A stretch of 64,000 bases of DNA from the NCBI RefSeq assembly GCF_007993795.1, contig NZ_CP042476.1:1736001-1800000 (forward strand), written 5' to 3'. The notes below the pieces were generated by a model. The model was given only the letters and a program-made list of their open reading frames with translations, was not told the origin of the DNA and did not search any database. The DNA comes from Antarcticibacterium arcticum (GTDB lineage Bacteria; Bacteroidota; Bacteroidia; Flavobacteriales; Flavobacteriaceae). The translations under genes and the position numbers were made by a program. Of the stretch, positions 1 to 8,869 are shown piece by piece (the stretch's first letter is position 1; each line of letters starts with the position of its first letter).

Positions 1-977
1 ACCAGGTATATGTAACAGATAATGTGGAGGGAATTGTACCTGAATTTCTTACTATGCTGCGTGGGGTTATTGATTCCCCGGATATTCCATTGAACGTTTC
101 AAGGTCCTACCTTCAGGCAGATGGAGCAGTGAAAAAGATTTCCAGCTATATTACCCGTAAGGTTGCAGATAAACTGAAAGCTTTATTCAATAACAATCGT
201 GAAGACTTTGAAAAGAAGTGGAACGATATTAAAATAGTGATTGAATACGGAATGCTTTCCGAAGAAAAATTCTTTGAAAAAGCAGATGCTTTTGCTCTTT
301 ACCCAACAGTAGATAAAAAGTATTATACTTTCAAGGAACTGGAAGAAAAGATCAAAGAAAACCAGACCGATAAGGACGGGACTATGGTAGTGCTTTATGC
401 CTCCAATGAAGATGCACAACACAGTTATATTGAAGCGGCAAAAGAGAAAGGTTACGAAGTGTTGCTAATGGATTCTCCTATTGTATCTCACCTACTGCAA
501 AAGCTGGAATCTACCAAAGAAAAGATCTCCTTTGTACGTGTTGATAGCGATCACGTGAACAACCTTATTAGAAAAGAGGAAGATACTATTTCCAAATTAT
601 CTGATGAAGAAAAGGAAAAGCTTAAGGCCGATTTTGAAAAGGTAATTCCAAAGGAAAAATACAGCGTTCAACTTGAGGCGATGGACAGCAATGCTGCACC
701 ACTAATTATTACCCAACCGGAGTTTATGCGCCGTATGAAGGAAATGCAGCAAACCGGTGGCGGCGGAATGTTTGGAATGGGCAATATGCCAGAGATGTAC
801 AACCTGGTAGTAAATACCAATCACCCGCTTATATCAGATATACTGAATACCAAAACTGAGAAAAAACAGGAGCGTTTGATAAAACAATCCCTAGACCTTG
901 CGCGTCTTTCTCAAAACCTTTTAAAAGGAGAAGAGTTAACGGCCTTTATCAAGAGAAGTTTTGAAATGGTGAAATAA
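1..977 (+). CDS. htpG: Molecular chaperone HtpG (Hsp90), 3' part
   Basis: This is the Hsp90-family ATP-dependent chaperone, a cytosolic dimer that remodels client proteins. The gene enters from outside the window: an open frame starts at base 3 and about 324 residues are visible, which are the end of the middle domain and the C-terminal dimerisation domain. The Hsp90 middle-domain motif SPDIPLNVSRSYLQ is near the beginning. The N-terminal ATPase domain is upstream of the window. Near base 755-800 there is a Gly/Met-rich stretch (GGGGMFGMGNMPEMYN), which looks like a flexible loop insertion. A strong terminator follows the stop codon. An internal GTG at base 24 is not the real start. Confidence 0.97.
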   Translation, partial: QVYVTDNVEGIVPEFLTMLRGVIDSPDIPLNVSRSYLQADGAVKKISSYITRKVADKLKALFNNNREDFEKKWNDIKIVIEYGMLSEEKFFEKADAFALYPTVDKKYYTFKELEEKIKENQTDKDGTMVVLYASNEDAQHSYIEAAKEKGYEVLLMDSPIVSHLLQKLESTKEKISFVRVDSDHVNNLIRKEEDTISKLSDEEKEKLKADFEKVIPKEKYSVQLEAMDSNAAPLIITQPEFMRRMKEMQQTGGGGMFGMGNMPEMYNLVVNTNHPLISDILNTKTEKKQERLIKQSLDLARLSQNLLKGEELTAFIKRSFEMVK

Positions 978-995
978 AAATTTAAATAAATTTAT

Positions 996-1035
996 AAGGC
1001 CACTTCCTTTTTTTTGGAAAGTGGCCTTTTTTTTT
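996..1035 (+). terminator. Intrinsic terminator of htpG
   Basis: An inverted repeat (AAGGCCACTTCC and GGAAAGTGGCCTT, with one bulged base) is separated by a run of T and followed by nine or more T. It lies 19 bases after the htpG stop codon. Confidence 0.9.
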
Positions 1036-1120
1036 ATCGTTATGTTTAAGATTGGATCCCCGGGTATAAAAACTAAGATATTACAGTTACCTCCGGGAAA
1101 AATATTGTGCGGCGGGCAAC

Positions 1121-3334
1121 TTAGGTGCTCACTAAATCTGCAGGAATATTACGGTATATAACCTGATAGAACACAGAGGTATCGTAAGGTTTTACTATAA
1201 TATCATTCATCCCTGCCTGAATTATTTCATCCCTTATTTCTTCTATTTCAACAGCGGTTAATGCCACTATAGGTATAGAACTGTTGAATTCCCTTATCAA
1301 TCTTGTAGCCTCAAGACCCGAAATACCGGGCATATTAACATCCATAAGAACAAGGTCAAAAGGAATACTTTTTACCTTTTCAATAGCTATGGTTCCATTG
1401 TCGCAAATATCACACTTAAAGCCCTTTTGCTCCAGTATCCTTTTAGTGACAACCTGGTTGATCCTGTTATCATCTACAATAAGAATGTTTTTTTCCAGCC
1501 CTTCGGCTATGGTAAAACTTGTTTCAATATTCATGATATCCTGCACCAATTCTTCCTGAACATTGAGATCTTTTTTAAATTCTATTTCAAAACTAAACTC
1601 CGAGCCCACTCCCTCTTCACTTTCAAGTTGGATTTCAGAACCAAAAAGCAGGAGTAATTTCTTAACAATGGGCAGCCCAAGACCTGTTCCCTGATAATTA
1701 TAATTGGCAGATTTTAGCTGTGAGAATTCTTCAAAAATAATTTGCTGTTTATTCTGCGGAATACCTAAACCATCATCCTTAATTTTAAATAATATCGAGG
1801 CATACTCTTTATCTGCATTTCGCATCTCAGCATTGATCCAGATATTACCCCGTTCGGTAAATTTCATCGCATTGCCTACAAGATTCATAAGGACCTGTGA
1901 TAATCTCACAGGATCGCCTATAAGATTAAAAGGAATTGCCGGATCAATATTCAGGTGAATGTTATTTTTATTCTGAAGCCTTGTGAACTCAAAAGATTTC
2001 ACAATACTTTTAAGTAGTTCTTTCAGGTTAAGCGGAAGGTTTTCCAGTTTCACGAGATTGGACTCCATTTTATTCATTTGCAACACATCATTGATGAGGG
2101 CAAGTAAATAATCGGCAGAAAATTTGAGGGATTTAAGATCGGTTTCGTGATTCTTTAAGGATTTATCCTCCAGCAGAATAGAAGTTAATCCAATTACACC
2201 ATATAAAGGAGTACGCAATTCATGGCTTATAGTGGAGAAGAATTTAGTTTTTAACAGGGAAAGTCTTTCTGCCTCTTCTTTTGCCTGTATAAGTTGTTCA
2301 TTTTTATTGCTTAATTCTTTTATAAGTTTTCTTCGTGATATCATGATCCTCACCAAAGCCAAAAGAATGATAAACAGTACTATGGAAGAAATTACCATTA
2401 TAAGCATCTTTTCCCTTGATTTTTCGATCACCTCATCTTTAAAGAGCTGTTCATTACGTGCTATTTCAAGGTTCTTTTGATATTCACTTACATCAAACTT
2501 TATATTGGTAGCCTCTATTTGCCTTATCCTTTCCTGTTCAAAGATCTGCGAATTATAATCCTGAAATTTTTCCAGGGCAAGAAAAGCTTCTTCAAAATTT
2601 CCTTCAGAATATAAAAGTTTGGAATATTCGTCATAAACCACAGATGCCTGCAGGATCAAAGAATCTTCTTCTACCAGTTGTATTGCTTCTTCAAAATAAG
2701 GCTTCGCTTTAGCAGGTTCATTAATTCCTACATAATATCTTCCTGTAAGAGTGGCTAGTTGAGACCTGCTTAAATTGTCATTTCTGTCTCCAAACAGTTC
2801 CCAGGCCCTTTCCAGATAAGGCCATGCCTTTTTATATTGCCGGTTATCCAGATAGGTCCAGGCAATATTCACTACAGGCGTAAAAATATTCTCTGTTTTC
2901 CCTAACCTGGTAGCAAGATTGATCACAAGATTATAATAATCAATTCCAATTTGGGTAGTATTAGTGTCTTCAGAATATATATTACCCAGGTTATTATAGG
3001 CTCCTAAAATAAGGGTATCTATCTCTGTACGTTGGGCTGAGGCCAAGGCATCCTCATAATTCCTTTTGGCACGTAAGGTATCATTGAGGTCATTGTAACT
3101 GCCTCCAAGAATTTTATGCCCCTGATACCTGTAATAATCATTTTTGGCCTTCCCCGACTCCTCGATAAGCAATAAAGCAGATTCTATGGCTTCTTTATAT
3201 TTGTAATTTTTATGATGGGAGCTGGAAGAAGTGTAGAGGGAATCCAGATAAGTGTCGGCATTATTAACCTGTTGCGCATGGAAAAGCGCAGTAGTTAATA
3301 GAAAAAAAAGGAAAAGAAAGTAATTTTTTTTCAA
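1121..3334 (-). CDS. TPR-containing hybrid sensor histidine kinase/response regulator
   Basis: This is a membrane signalling kinase. A signal peptide (residues 1-20) is followed by tetratricopeptide-like helices to about residue 270 (predicted periplasmic), one membrane segment at about 309-332, and a short coiled coil. The HisKA box has the phospho-acceptor His371 in FSTISHELRTP. The HATPase_c domain (about 470-588) carries NAMKF and the G boxes DDGLGIP and GTGLGLPIV. A C-terminal receiver domain (about 616-730) has Asp665 in LMDVNMPG and Lys715. No DNA-binding output domain is present, so phosphate presumably passes to a separate protein or the receiver is autoregulatory. The gene stands alone, divergent from the DoxX-like gene. 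The signal sensed is unknown. Confidence 0.93.
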   Translation of the reverse strand: MKKNYFLFLFFLLTTALFHAQQVNNADTYLDSLYTSSSSHHKNYKYKEAIESALLLIEESGKAKNDYYRYQGHKILGGSYNDLNDTLRAKRNYEDALASAQRTEIDTLILGAYNNLGNIYSEDTNTTQIGIDYYNLVINLATRLGKTENIFTPVVNIAWTYLDNRQYKKAWPYLERAWELFGDRNDNLSRSQLATLTGRYYVGINEPAKAKPYFEEAIQLVEEDSLILQASVVYDEYSKLLYSEGNFEEAFLALEKFQDYNSQIFEQERIRQIEATNIKFDVSEYQKNLEIARNEQLFKDEVIEKSREKMLIMVISSIVLFIILLALVRIMISRRKLIKELSNKNEQLIQAKEEAERLSLLKTKFFSTISHELRTPLYGVIGLTSILLEDKSLKNHETDLKSLKFSADYLLALINDVLQMNKMESNLVKLENLPLNLKELLKSIVKSFEFTRLQNKNNIHLNIDPAIPFNLIGDPVRLSQVLMNLVGNAMKFTERGNIWINAEMRNADKEYASILFKIKDDGLGIPQNKQQIIFEEFSQLKSANYNYQGTGLGLPIVKKLLLLFGSEIQLESEEGVGSEFSFEIEFKKDLNVQEELVQDIMNIETSFTIAEGLEKNILIVDDNRINQVVTKRILEQKGFKCDICDNGTIAIEKVKSIPFDLVLMDVNMPGISGLEATRLIREFNSSIPIVALTAVEIEEIRDEIIQAGMNDIIVKPYDTSVFYQVIYRNIPADLVST

Positions 3335-3446
3335 TAAAATGTTGATTTGGGAACAAAAGCAGGCCGTGCAATTTACTCTATTTAAGTTAATTACACAATA
3401 ATTTTCTTAAAGTCATCTAAAAAAAATCAAAAATTATCATGTGATT

Positions 3447-3475
3447 TTGATTTTACCAGATTTGACCTACCTTTA
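3447..3475 (+). promoter_or_regulatory. Bacteroidota-type promoter candidate for the DoxX-like gene
   Basis: A TTG at 3447-3449 and TACCTTTA at 3468-3475 are separated by 18 bases. The -7 box differs from TAnnTTTG only at the last base. It lies 18 bases upstream of the start codon. Confidence 0.45.
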
Positions 3476-3493
3476 AAAAATAAATAAATATTT

Positions 3494-3853
3494 ATGGAAT
3501 TCCCGTGGCATCTTTATGTAATGGCTGTTATGTACATCCTTGCAGGTACTATACATTTTATAAAGCCCAGGATGTATATGCGCATTATGCCAAGGTACTT
3601 ACCGGCTCATAAATTATTAGTTTATCTAAGTGGAGGTGCAGAGATACTATTAGGAATTGGCCTTTTATTTCCCGAAACCAAAAATGCTTCAATATTCGGG
3701 ATCATTGGTATGCTCGGGGTTTTTCTGCTTGTACATATTTATATGCTAAGCTCTAAGAAAGCCGGGGCAGGTATCCCGGCATGGGCCTTGATCCTTAGAA
3801 TACCGCTACAGTTCTTTTTAATGTGGTGGGCTTATTTTTATTTACAATTCTAA
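3494..3853 (+). CDS. DoxX-like small membrane protein
   Basis: A 119-residue integral membrane protein with four predicted helices (about residues 7-25, 43-60, 68-88 and 98-117). The arrangement and motifs (AGTIHFIKP, GGAEILLGIGLL) match the DoxX/DoxX-like family, whose members are small quinone-linked or uncharacterised membrane proteins. The next gene begins 16 bases downstream, so the two are probably cotranscribed. The start is the only ATG that leaves the first helix intact. The exact function is unknown. Confidence 0.75.
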   Translation: MEFPWHLYVMAVMYILAGTIHFIKPRMYMRIMPRYLPAHKLLVYLSGGAEILLGIGLLFPETKNASIFGIIGMLGVFLLVHIYMLSSKKAGAGIPAWALILRIPLQFFLMWWAYFYLQF

Positions 3854-3869
3854 TTTTATCGCACCAATT

Positions 3870-4463
3870 ATGGGTACCCGGCTTAATTTACCGGACAGTG
3901 ATATAATCTATTTTCCAAATTTCCTGGAAAAGGAAAACGCAGATGCTTATCTTGATACTTTGCTGGAAAATTTAAACTGGCAACAACACAGTATTAAAAT
4001 CTTCGGGAAAACAATACCCCAGCCCCGCCTTACAGCTTTATATGCAGAAACTGAAACACCTTACACCTATTCGGGCCTAACCTTACTTCCGAAGAAATTT
4101 ACCTGCGAACTTTTGGAACTTAAAAAGGAATTAAAAAAGTACACTCCTACTCATTTTACACATTGCCTGGCAAATCTTTACCGAAATGGCAAAGACAGCA
4201 TGGGACTACATTCAGATAATGAAAAGGAACTAGGCAAAGATCCCGTTATTGCATCTGTTAGCCTGGGGGCTACCCGAAAATTTATATTAAAACACAGGCA
4301 TGATAAAGATCAAAAACATGAAATTGCTCTGGAACACGGTAGTTTGCTATTAATGATGGGTGCCACCCAACACTTCTGGAAACATGAATTGCCTAAAACC
4401 AAACTGGTGACGGAACCCCGTATCAACTTAACTTTTAGGAAAATAATTTCTTCGGTTAAATAA
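3870..4463 (+). CDS. AlkB-like 2OG-Fe(II) dioxygenase
   Basis: A 197-residue protein of the AlkB family, which oxidatively removes alkyl lesions from DNA or RNA using 2-oxoglutarate, Fe(II) and oxygen. The iron ligands are visible as His114 and Asp116 (GLHSDNE) and the distal His172 (FWKHELP). The 2-oxoglutarate/substrate arginines are Arg184 and Arg190 in RINLTFR. NLYRNGKDSMG precedes the first ligands, as in AlkB. The length is usual for the family. It follows the DoxX-like gene closely and ends before a bidirectional terminator. Substrate (DNA or RNA, base type) cannot be told from sequence. Confidence 0.9.
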   Translation: MGTRLNLPDSDIIYFPNFLEKENADAYLDTLLENLNWQQHSIKIFGKTIPQPRLTALYAETETPYTYSGLTLLPKKFTCELLELKKELKKYTPTHFTHCLANLYRNGKDSMGLHSDNEKELGKDPVIASVSLGATRKFILKHRHDKDQKHEIALEHGSLLLMMGATQHFWKHELPKTKLVTEPRINLTFRKIISSVK

Positions 4464-4479
4464 AGGGATCAGGGCACAA

Positions 4480-4509
4480 AAAAGCCGGAAACATTATGCA
4501 TCCGGCTTT
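4480..4509. terminator. Bidirectional terminator between alkB-like and nuclease genes
   Basis: A perfect nine-base inverted repeat (AAAGCCGGA / TCCGGCTTT) with an eleven-base loop lies between two convergent genes, with A and T flanks on either side. Confidence 0.8.
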
Positions 4510-4532
4510 GTTATTTCCACAAATGGAAAAGA

Positions 4533-5318
4533 TTATTTATAAATTTCGTTTAAAACCTTCGCAAGCCTAATCCCGCCTTTTTGCAATTGGTCCTGTACCA
4601 CCGGGAACCAGTCATACATATACCGGTATCCCAATTTTTCCCCAACTTCTGCAGAAGCATATGCCCGCGTAGCCAGCTCTTTTGATTCATACATCCAATC
4701 TTCGAAAGTACCGGCGGCAATTTGTTGCTTTTGAAGATTTGACAATTTCCTGGTGTTAGCGGCAAGCTCTGTATAACTCATTTGATAGGAGTTGATCATA
4801 TCACTGTCCCAAAGCCTGTGCATATTTGTGCCTTCATTAAACCAGCGTACCTGCAGGTCATTTCCTCCTTTATCTTCTCCCCTTCCCACATGAAATGGCT
4901 GATGAAGATCTCCCATAAAATGAACCAGCATTTTAAGATAAAATTCTTTTTCCTCACGGGATGCTTTGGGATCCTGTAATACGGCTTTACATTTTTTTAA
5001 AGCCATTAAAATATCCCCCTCCGGATTTGCGGTTGCAGGATTGTACGTGGTCTCTCCCGGCTCCATATTAACATAATGCCAGGTGCCATATTTACGGTAT
5101 GCGGGATCGCTCTTAATATCATCACCGTATGTAGATACAATTGCAAGACTTTGTCCGTTTAGCAATTTCCCGATGGCTTTTTTAGCTTTTTTACTTAGAT
5201 GATTTTGTGCAATTTCACCGGTAGCCCGGTGGCCGGTTTGTCCCCACTCGGCATCGGCGGCCTGGCCGGAAATAAGGCTGAAAAGGAACACAAATGAAAA
5301 CAGTATATTTTTAATCAT
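4533..5318 (-). CDS. S1/P1-family nuclease, secreted
   Basis: A 261-residue zinc-dependent single-strand nuclease/3'-nucleotidase of the S1/P1 family, probably exported to the periplasm for nucleic-acid scavenging. The chosen start (MIKNILFSF) gives a clean signal peptide ending near SGQAADA, after which the mature N-terminus carries the zinc-binding WGQTGH. Further family ligand motifs are HYVNME, HFMGDLHQPFHVG, GGNDLQVRW and MHRLWDS. A longer frame upstream adds 19 residues that do not fit a signal peptide and was rejected. It is convergent with the alkB-like gene and divergent from the SPFH gene. Confidence 0.9.
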   Translation of the reverse strand: MIKNILFSFVFLFSLISGQAADAEWGQTGHRATGEIAQNHLSKKAKKAIGKLLNGQSLAIVSTYGDDIKSDPAYRKYGTWHYVNMEPGETTYNPATANPEGDILMALKKCKAVLQDPKASREEKEFYLKMLVHFMGDLHQPFHVGRGEDKGGNDLQVRWFNEGTNMHRLWDSDMINSYQMSYTELAANTRKLSNLQKQQIAAGTFEDWMYESKELATRAYASAEVGEKLGYRYMYDWFPVVQDQLQKGGIRLAKVLNEIYK

Positions 5319-5483
5319 TTTAAAATTTTTTAGAGATCTTTTACCTGAAAAAGCGAAGATATATCTTTCGCACAAATATAAGGAACCAAAATATTCAGGT
5401 TATTAAAAATTTTGTTACAAACTTTGATTTAATTTCATATATTAGTGATATCATTTTAATATCAACCAAAACTAACTTTCATT

Positions 5484-6347
5484 ATGGATACCCAGGAAAA
5501 AATTACAAGCCCGTCAAACGGTTATCTTATGCTCTTTTTTATTTTTATCTTATTTGTGGGAAGTATAGCGGCTTTTATAATGCTCAAGTCTCCCTGGATG
5601 ATCCTCCTTATTATATTTGCAGTGTTTCTTGCAGGAGGTTTAATTTTGGTAAATCCTAACGAATCTCGTGTGCTCCTCCTTTTTGGGGAGTATCAGGGGA
5701 CAGTAAAAAAGAACGGACTTTTTTGGGTGAACCCCCTTTACACTAAAAAGAAGATCTCTCTTAGAGCGCGCAATTTTGACAGTGAACGCCTCAAGGTAAA
5801 TGACAAGATGGGAAATCCTATTATGATCTCCACTATACTTGTATGGAGGGTACAGGACACTTACAAAGCCTCATTTGACGTGAATAATTATGAGAATTTT
5901 GTTGTTGTACAAACAGATGCTGCCGTGAGGAAACTTGCCAGTTTATATCCTTACGATAATTTTGCCGATGAAGGCCTGGATGAAGATATCACGCTTCGTT
6001 CCAGTGTGAATGAAGTAAGTGAAGCCCTCGAAATGGAAGTTACTGAACGACTTAATATTGCGGGTATTGAAGTACTGGAAGCCAGAATTGGTTACCTGGC
6101 TTATGCCAATGAGATAGCAAGTGCCATGTTGAAGCGCCAGCAGGCTACTGCAATAGTTGCTGCAAGGCATAAAATAGTTGAGGGGGCAGTGAGTATGGTA
6201 GAAATGGCACTTCATGAATTAAGCTCGAAGGAAATAGTTAACCTTGATGACGAGCGAAGGGCAGCAATGGTTAGTAATTTAATGGTGGTGTTATGCAGTG
6301 ATAAAGATGTTGCTCCTATTGTTAATGCAGGTACTTTAAACCATTAA
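5484..6347 (+). CDS. SPFH/Band 7 membrane protein
   Basis: A 287-residue SPFH (stomatin/prohibitin/flotillin) protein. Two hydrophobic segments at about residues 15-33 and 36-56 precede the Band 7 domain (from VNPNESRVLLLFGEY at about 59 to 230), which includes the long helix with LKRQQATAIVAARHKIVEGA. Such proteins form large membrane-associated oligomers that organise membrane domains or chaperone membrane proteases. It is the first gene of a run in which successive junctions are 3, 3, 2 and -1 bases, so it is probably one operon. No NfeD or protease partner is adjacent, so the role here is open. Confidence 0.9.
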   Translation: MDTQEKITSPSNGYLMLFFIFILFVGSIAAFIMLKSPWMILLIIFAVFLAGGLILVNPNESRVLLLFGEYQGTVKKNGLFWVNPLYTKKKISLRARNFDSERLKVNDKMGNPIMISTILVWRVQDTYKASFDVNNYENFVVVQTDAAVRKLASLYPYDNFADEGLDEDITLRSSVNEVSEALEMEVTERLNIAGIEVLEARIGYLAYANEIASAMLKRQQATAIVAARHKIVEGAVSMVEMALHELSSKEIVNLDDERRAAMVSNLMVVLCSDKDVAPIVNAGTLNH

Positions 6348-6350
6348 TGC

Positions 6351-6851
6351 ATGAGAATCTTTGAAGAAGAACAGCGGTTTAACCAGTGGTGGCTTTTTGC
6401 CATTTATATGTTTGTCTTCGCTGTTCTGGGGATCGCCATCTATAAAAATTCCGATGGATTCACCAATTTTCATAGTCCTGTCCTGGTTCTCTCTCTTCTT
6501 GCAGTTGCAATTCCAATGGGATTAATCCTATGGATGCAACTTATTACAAGAATTGACCACGAAGGCATAAGAGTAAAGTTCTTTCCGTTTGGATTTTCTG
6601 AAAAATTCTTTCAATGGAAACAAATTAAGGAATGTTATGTTAGAAAATACAATCCGCTAACCGAATATGGCGGTTGGGGAATTAGGGGAATAGGAAAGAA
6701 GAAGGCATATAATGTTTCGGGTTATTTTGGCATTCAAATTGTAACCCGTGACGGGAGAAGTTTTTTAATAGGTACCGTTAAACCTGAAGAAGCCCGGATG
6801 GTCCTGTTAAATTACCAGCACAAAATAAACAACAACAATTCCAATATTTAA
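6351..6851 (+). CDS. Membrane protein with two N-terminal helices (PH-like)
   Basis: A 166-residue protein with two predicted transmembrane helices at about residues 13-31 and 44-66, followed by a soluble beta-rich region (ITRIDHEGIRVKFFPFG onward) resembling bacterial PH-like (bPH2/DUF304-type) domains. It begins three bases after the SPFH stop codon and ends three bases before the hydrolase start, so it is cotranscribed. Such small PH-like membrane proteins often accompany SPFH proteins, but no specific function can be assigned. The family assignment is by general pattern only. Confidence 0.7.
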   Translation: MRIFEEEQRFNQWWLFAIYMFVFAVLGIAIYKNSDGFTNFHSPVLVLSLLAVAIPMGLILWMQLITRIDHEGIRVKFFPFGFSEKFFQWKQIKECYVRKYNPLTEYGGWGIRGIGKKKAYNVSGYFGIQIVTRDGRSFLIGTVKPEEARMVLLNYQHKINNNNSNI

Positions 6852-6854
6852 ATA

Positions 6855-7793
6855 ATGAAAAAGACCTTTTCCCTAATATTAATGTTTTTTGTTCTTTCCA
6901 TCTCATTTGCTCAGCAAAGGGAATATCTGGAAGAAAACCTGAGCATAGATAAATTTACCGATGGTACACTAACGCTTCCTGAAAATATAGAAAACCCAAG
7001 CCTGGTTATTTTCATCCAGGGATCTGGCCCAACAAACAGGGACGGGAACCAGCCTATGATGAAAAATGACGGCATAAAGAAAATCGCACATGAATTGGCA
7101 AATAAGGGAATCGCGAGCTTCAGGTATGACAAGCGTATCTTTAAAATGGACAAACTTCGCATTAAGGAAGCCGACCTTAGTTTTGAAGATTTTGTTACCG
7201 ATTTAAATTCCATTATTGAACATTTTTCAAAAGAAAATAAGTACAAAAATTTAATTCTGGCCGGCCACAGTGAGGGTTCCTTAATTGGAATGCTCGCCGC
7301 TCAGTCCGGCGGGGCAGATGCCTTTATTTCTTTGGCGGGTGCAGGAAGAAGTATAGATGAGATAATTGTAGAGCAACTCGCAAAGCAGTCGGCAGAGCTT
7401 TCTGAAAATGCCAGGAGCGCCTTTGAGGAAATAAAGGAAAAAGGGAGAACCTCCAACTACAGTCCTTACCTGGAATCGATCTTCAGGCCCAGTGTACAAC
7501 CTTATATTAAGTCCTGGATGAAATTTGATCCGGCTGCCGAACTGGCAAAACTCGATATTCCGGTTTTAATTGTAAACGGGAGTTTTGACCTGCAGGTGGA
7601 TGTAACAGATGCAAGGTTGCTTCAAAATGCCGCTGCGGGCTCTCAACTGGTAATCCCCGAAAAAATGAACCATATCTTCAGAAAAATAGAAGGAGAGAGT
7701 CTTGAAAACACAAAAGCGTATAATGAACCGGGAAGGCCACTCCACCCCGAATTAATTCCCAGCCTGGTTGATTTTATCAACTCAATTGAGTAA
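6855..7793 (+). CDS. Secreted alpha/beta hydrolase
   Basis: A 312-residue alpha/beta-fold serine hydrolase with a signal peptide (residues 1-20, ending SISFAQ). The oxyanion region is FIQGSGPTNRDG, the nucleophile is Ser139 in GHSEGS, the acid is in VNGSFDLQVD and the catalytic His is in MNHIFR near residue 276. This layout is that of the family often annotated as dienelactone-hydrolase-like or acyl-CoA-thioester-hydrolase-like. It is probably periplasmic or on the cell surface. The substrate is unknown. It is the third gene of the SPFH operon. Confidence 0.85.
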   Translation: MKKTFSLILMFFVLSISFAQQREYLEENLSIDKFTDGTLTLPENIENPSLVIFIQGSGPTNRDGNQPMMKNDGIKKIAHELANKGIASFRYDKRIFKMDKLRIKEADLSFEDFVTDLNSIIEHFSKENKYKNLILAGHSEGSLIGMLAAQSGGADAFISLAGAGRSIDEIIVEQLAKQSAELSENARSAFEEIKEKGRTSNYSPYLESIFRPSVQPYIKSWMKFDPAAELAKLDIPVLIVNGSFDLQVDVTDARLLQNAAAGSQLVIPEKMNHIFRKIEGESLENTKAYNEPGRPLHPELIPSLVDFINSIE

Positions 7794-7795
7794 AA

Positions 7796-7978
7796 ATGAG
7801 TAAAAAGAAAGCATTTGCCTTACGTCTCGATGAACAACAGCTTAAAGCTATTGAAAAATGGGCTTCAGATGAGTTTAGAAGCACCAATGGGCAGATAGAA
7901 TACATGCTTTCCAAAGCTTTGAAAGAAGCTAAAAGACATCCCCGCACTTTAAAAAATGATAAAAACGGGCAGGAATAA
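7796..7978 (+). CDS. Arc-like ribbon-helix-helix protein
   Basis: A 60-residue protein matching the Arc/MetJ ribbon-helix-helix fold: a short beta strand (KKAFALRLDEQQ) followed by two helices (QLKAIEKWASDEF and TNGQIEYMLSKALKEAKRH). These proteins usually bind DNA as dimers through the paired strands. It starts two bases after the hydrolase stop and its stop codon overlaps the next ATG by one base, so translation is probably coupled. It has no toxin-like neighbour, so an antitoxin role is unlikely. It may regulate this operon, or be a structural helper of the SPFH complex; neither is shown. Confidence 0.8.
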   Translation: MSKKKAFALRLDEQQLKAIEKWASDEFRSTNGQIEYMLSKALKEAKRHPRTLKNDKNGQE

Positions 7979-8787
7979 TGGAATATAAGATCGTATTTTC
8001 AGATATCGATGGCACTTTATTGAACCGGGACAGAGCTTTATCTCCCGGCACTATAGATGCCATTAAAAAATTAAAGAACCGGATCCCGTTTATTCTCATA
8101 TCGGCCAGAATGCCGGCAGCTATGCGCCATTTACAGGCAGAACTGGAGATTGAGGAACTTCCCATTATTAGTTACAATGGCGGTCTTGTGCTGGTAAATA
8201 ACAAAGTAAAGAGCTCTACCGAGATCCCGCTTGAGATCGTTGAAGGGCTGGCGAAATGGAACAACTCTTTAAACACCCATTTGAGCCTGTATAATAATGA
8301 TGAATGGTATGTTCCGGAAATGGATTACTGGGCAATGAGAGAACAGAATAACACAAAAGTTACTCCCGTAATAAAACCGAATGTTAAGGTAATTGAAGAT
8401 TGGAAAACCAGCGAAAAAGGAGCTCATAAGATCATGGCGATGGGAGATATATCCAATATTGAAAAGATAATTTCCTTTCTAGAAAATAATTATCCAGGCG
8501 AACTCCACCTCTACCGCTCCAAAGATACCTACCTGGAAATAGCACCTAAAAGTATTTCCAAATATACCGCTGTTGAATTCCTGCTGAAGGAACATTTTAA
8601 ATTATCCCCGGCCCAGGCCATTGCTTTTGGAGATAATTATAATGATGTGGATATGTTGAAGAAAATTGGCTATGGAGTTGCTGTGGGAAATGCCCGGGAA
8701 GAGGCCAGAAATGTTGCGAATGTAGTTTGTGAGCACAGTATAGAGGATGGAGTGGCAAAGATCCTCACTAAGATATTCCATGAATGA
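7978..8787 (+). CDS. Cof-type HAD phosphatase
   Basis: A 269-residue haloacid-dehalogenase superfamily phosphatase of the Cof/YidA subgroup. Motif I is DIDGTLL (nucleophile Asp8, general acid Asp10), motif II is in ILISARMP, and motifs III/IV are the lysine region and GDNYNDVDML. The C2B cap domain occupies about residues 85-190. These enzymes dephosphorylate sugar phosphates, flavin or other small metabolites in the cytosol. Its start overlaps the Arc-like stop by one base and it is the last gene of the run. The physiological substrate is unknown. Confidence 0.92.
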   Translation: MEYKIVFSDIDGTLLNRDRALSPGTIDAIKKLKNRIPFILISARMPAAMRHLQAELEIEELPIISYNGGLVLVNNKVKSSTEIPLEIVEGLAKWNNSLNTHLSLYNNDEWYVPEMDYWAMREQNNTKVTPVIKPNVKVIEDWKTSEKGAHKIMAMGDISNIEKIISFLENNYPGELHLYRSKDTYLEIAPKSISKYTAVEFLLKEHFKLSPAQAIAFGDNYNDVDMLKKIGYGVAVGNAREEARNVANVVCEHSIEDGVAKILTKIFHE

Positions 8788-8869
8788 TTATTTTGGTTTA
8801 GAATAGGTTTTAGTTCTTAAGAAAAGTTTAAGAAAAATTGTATTTTGCCGCCCAAAGAAAAACCTATTC

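Noticed and set aside
7796..7978. Arc-like gene as antitoxin of a toxin-antitoxin pair
   Set aside because: Neighbours are a hydrolase and an HAD phosphatase with membrane or metabolic motifs; no RelE, MazF, PIN or similar toxin is next to it.
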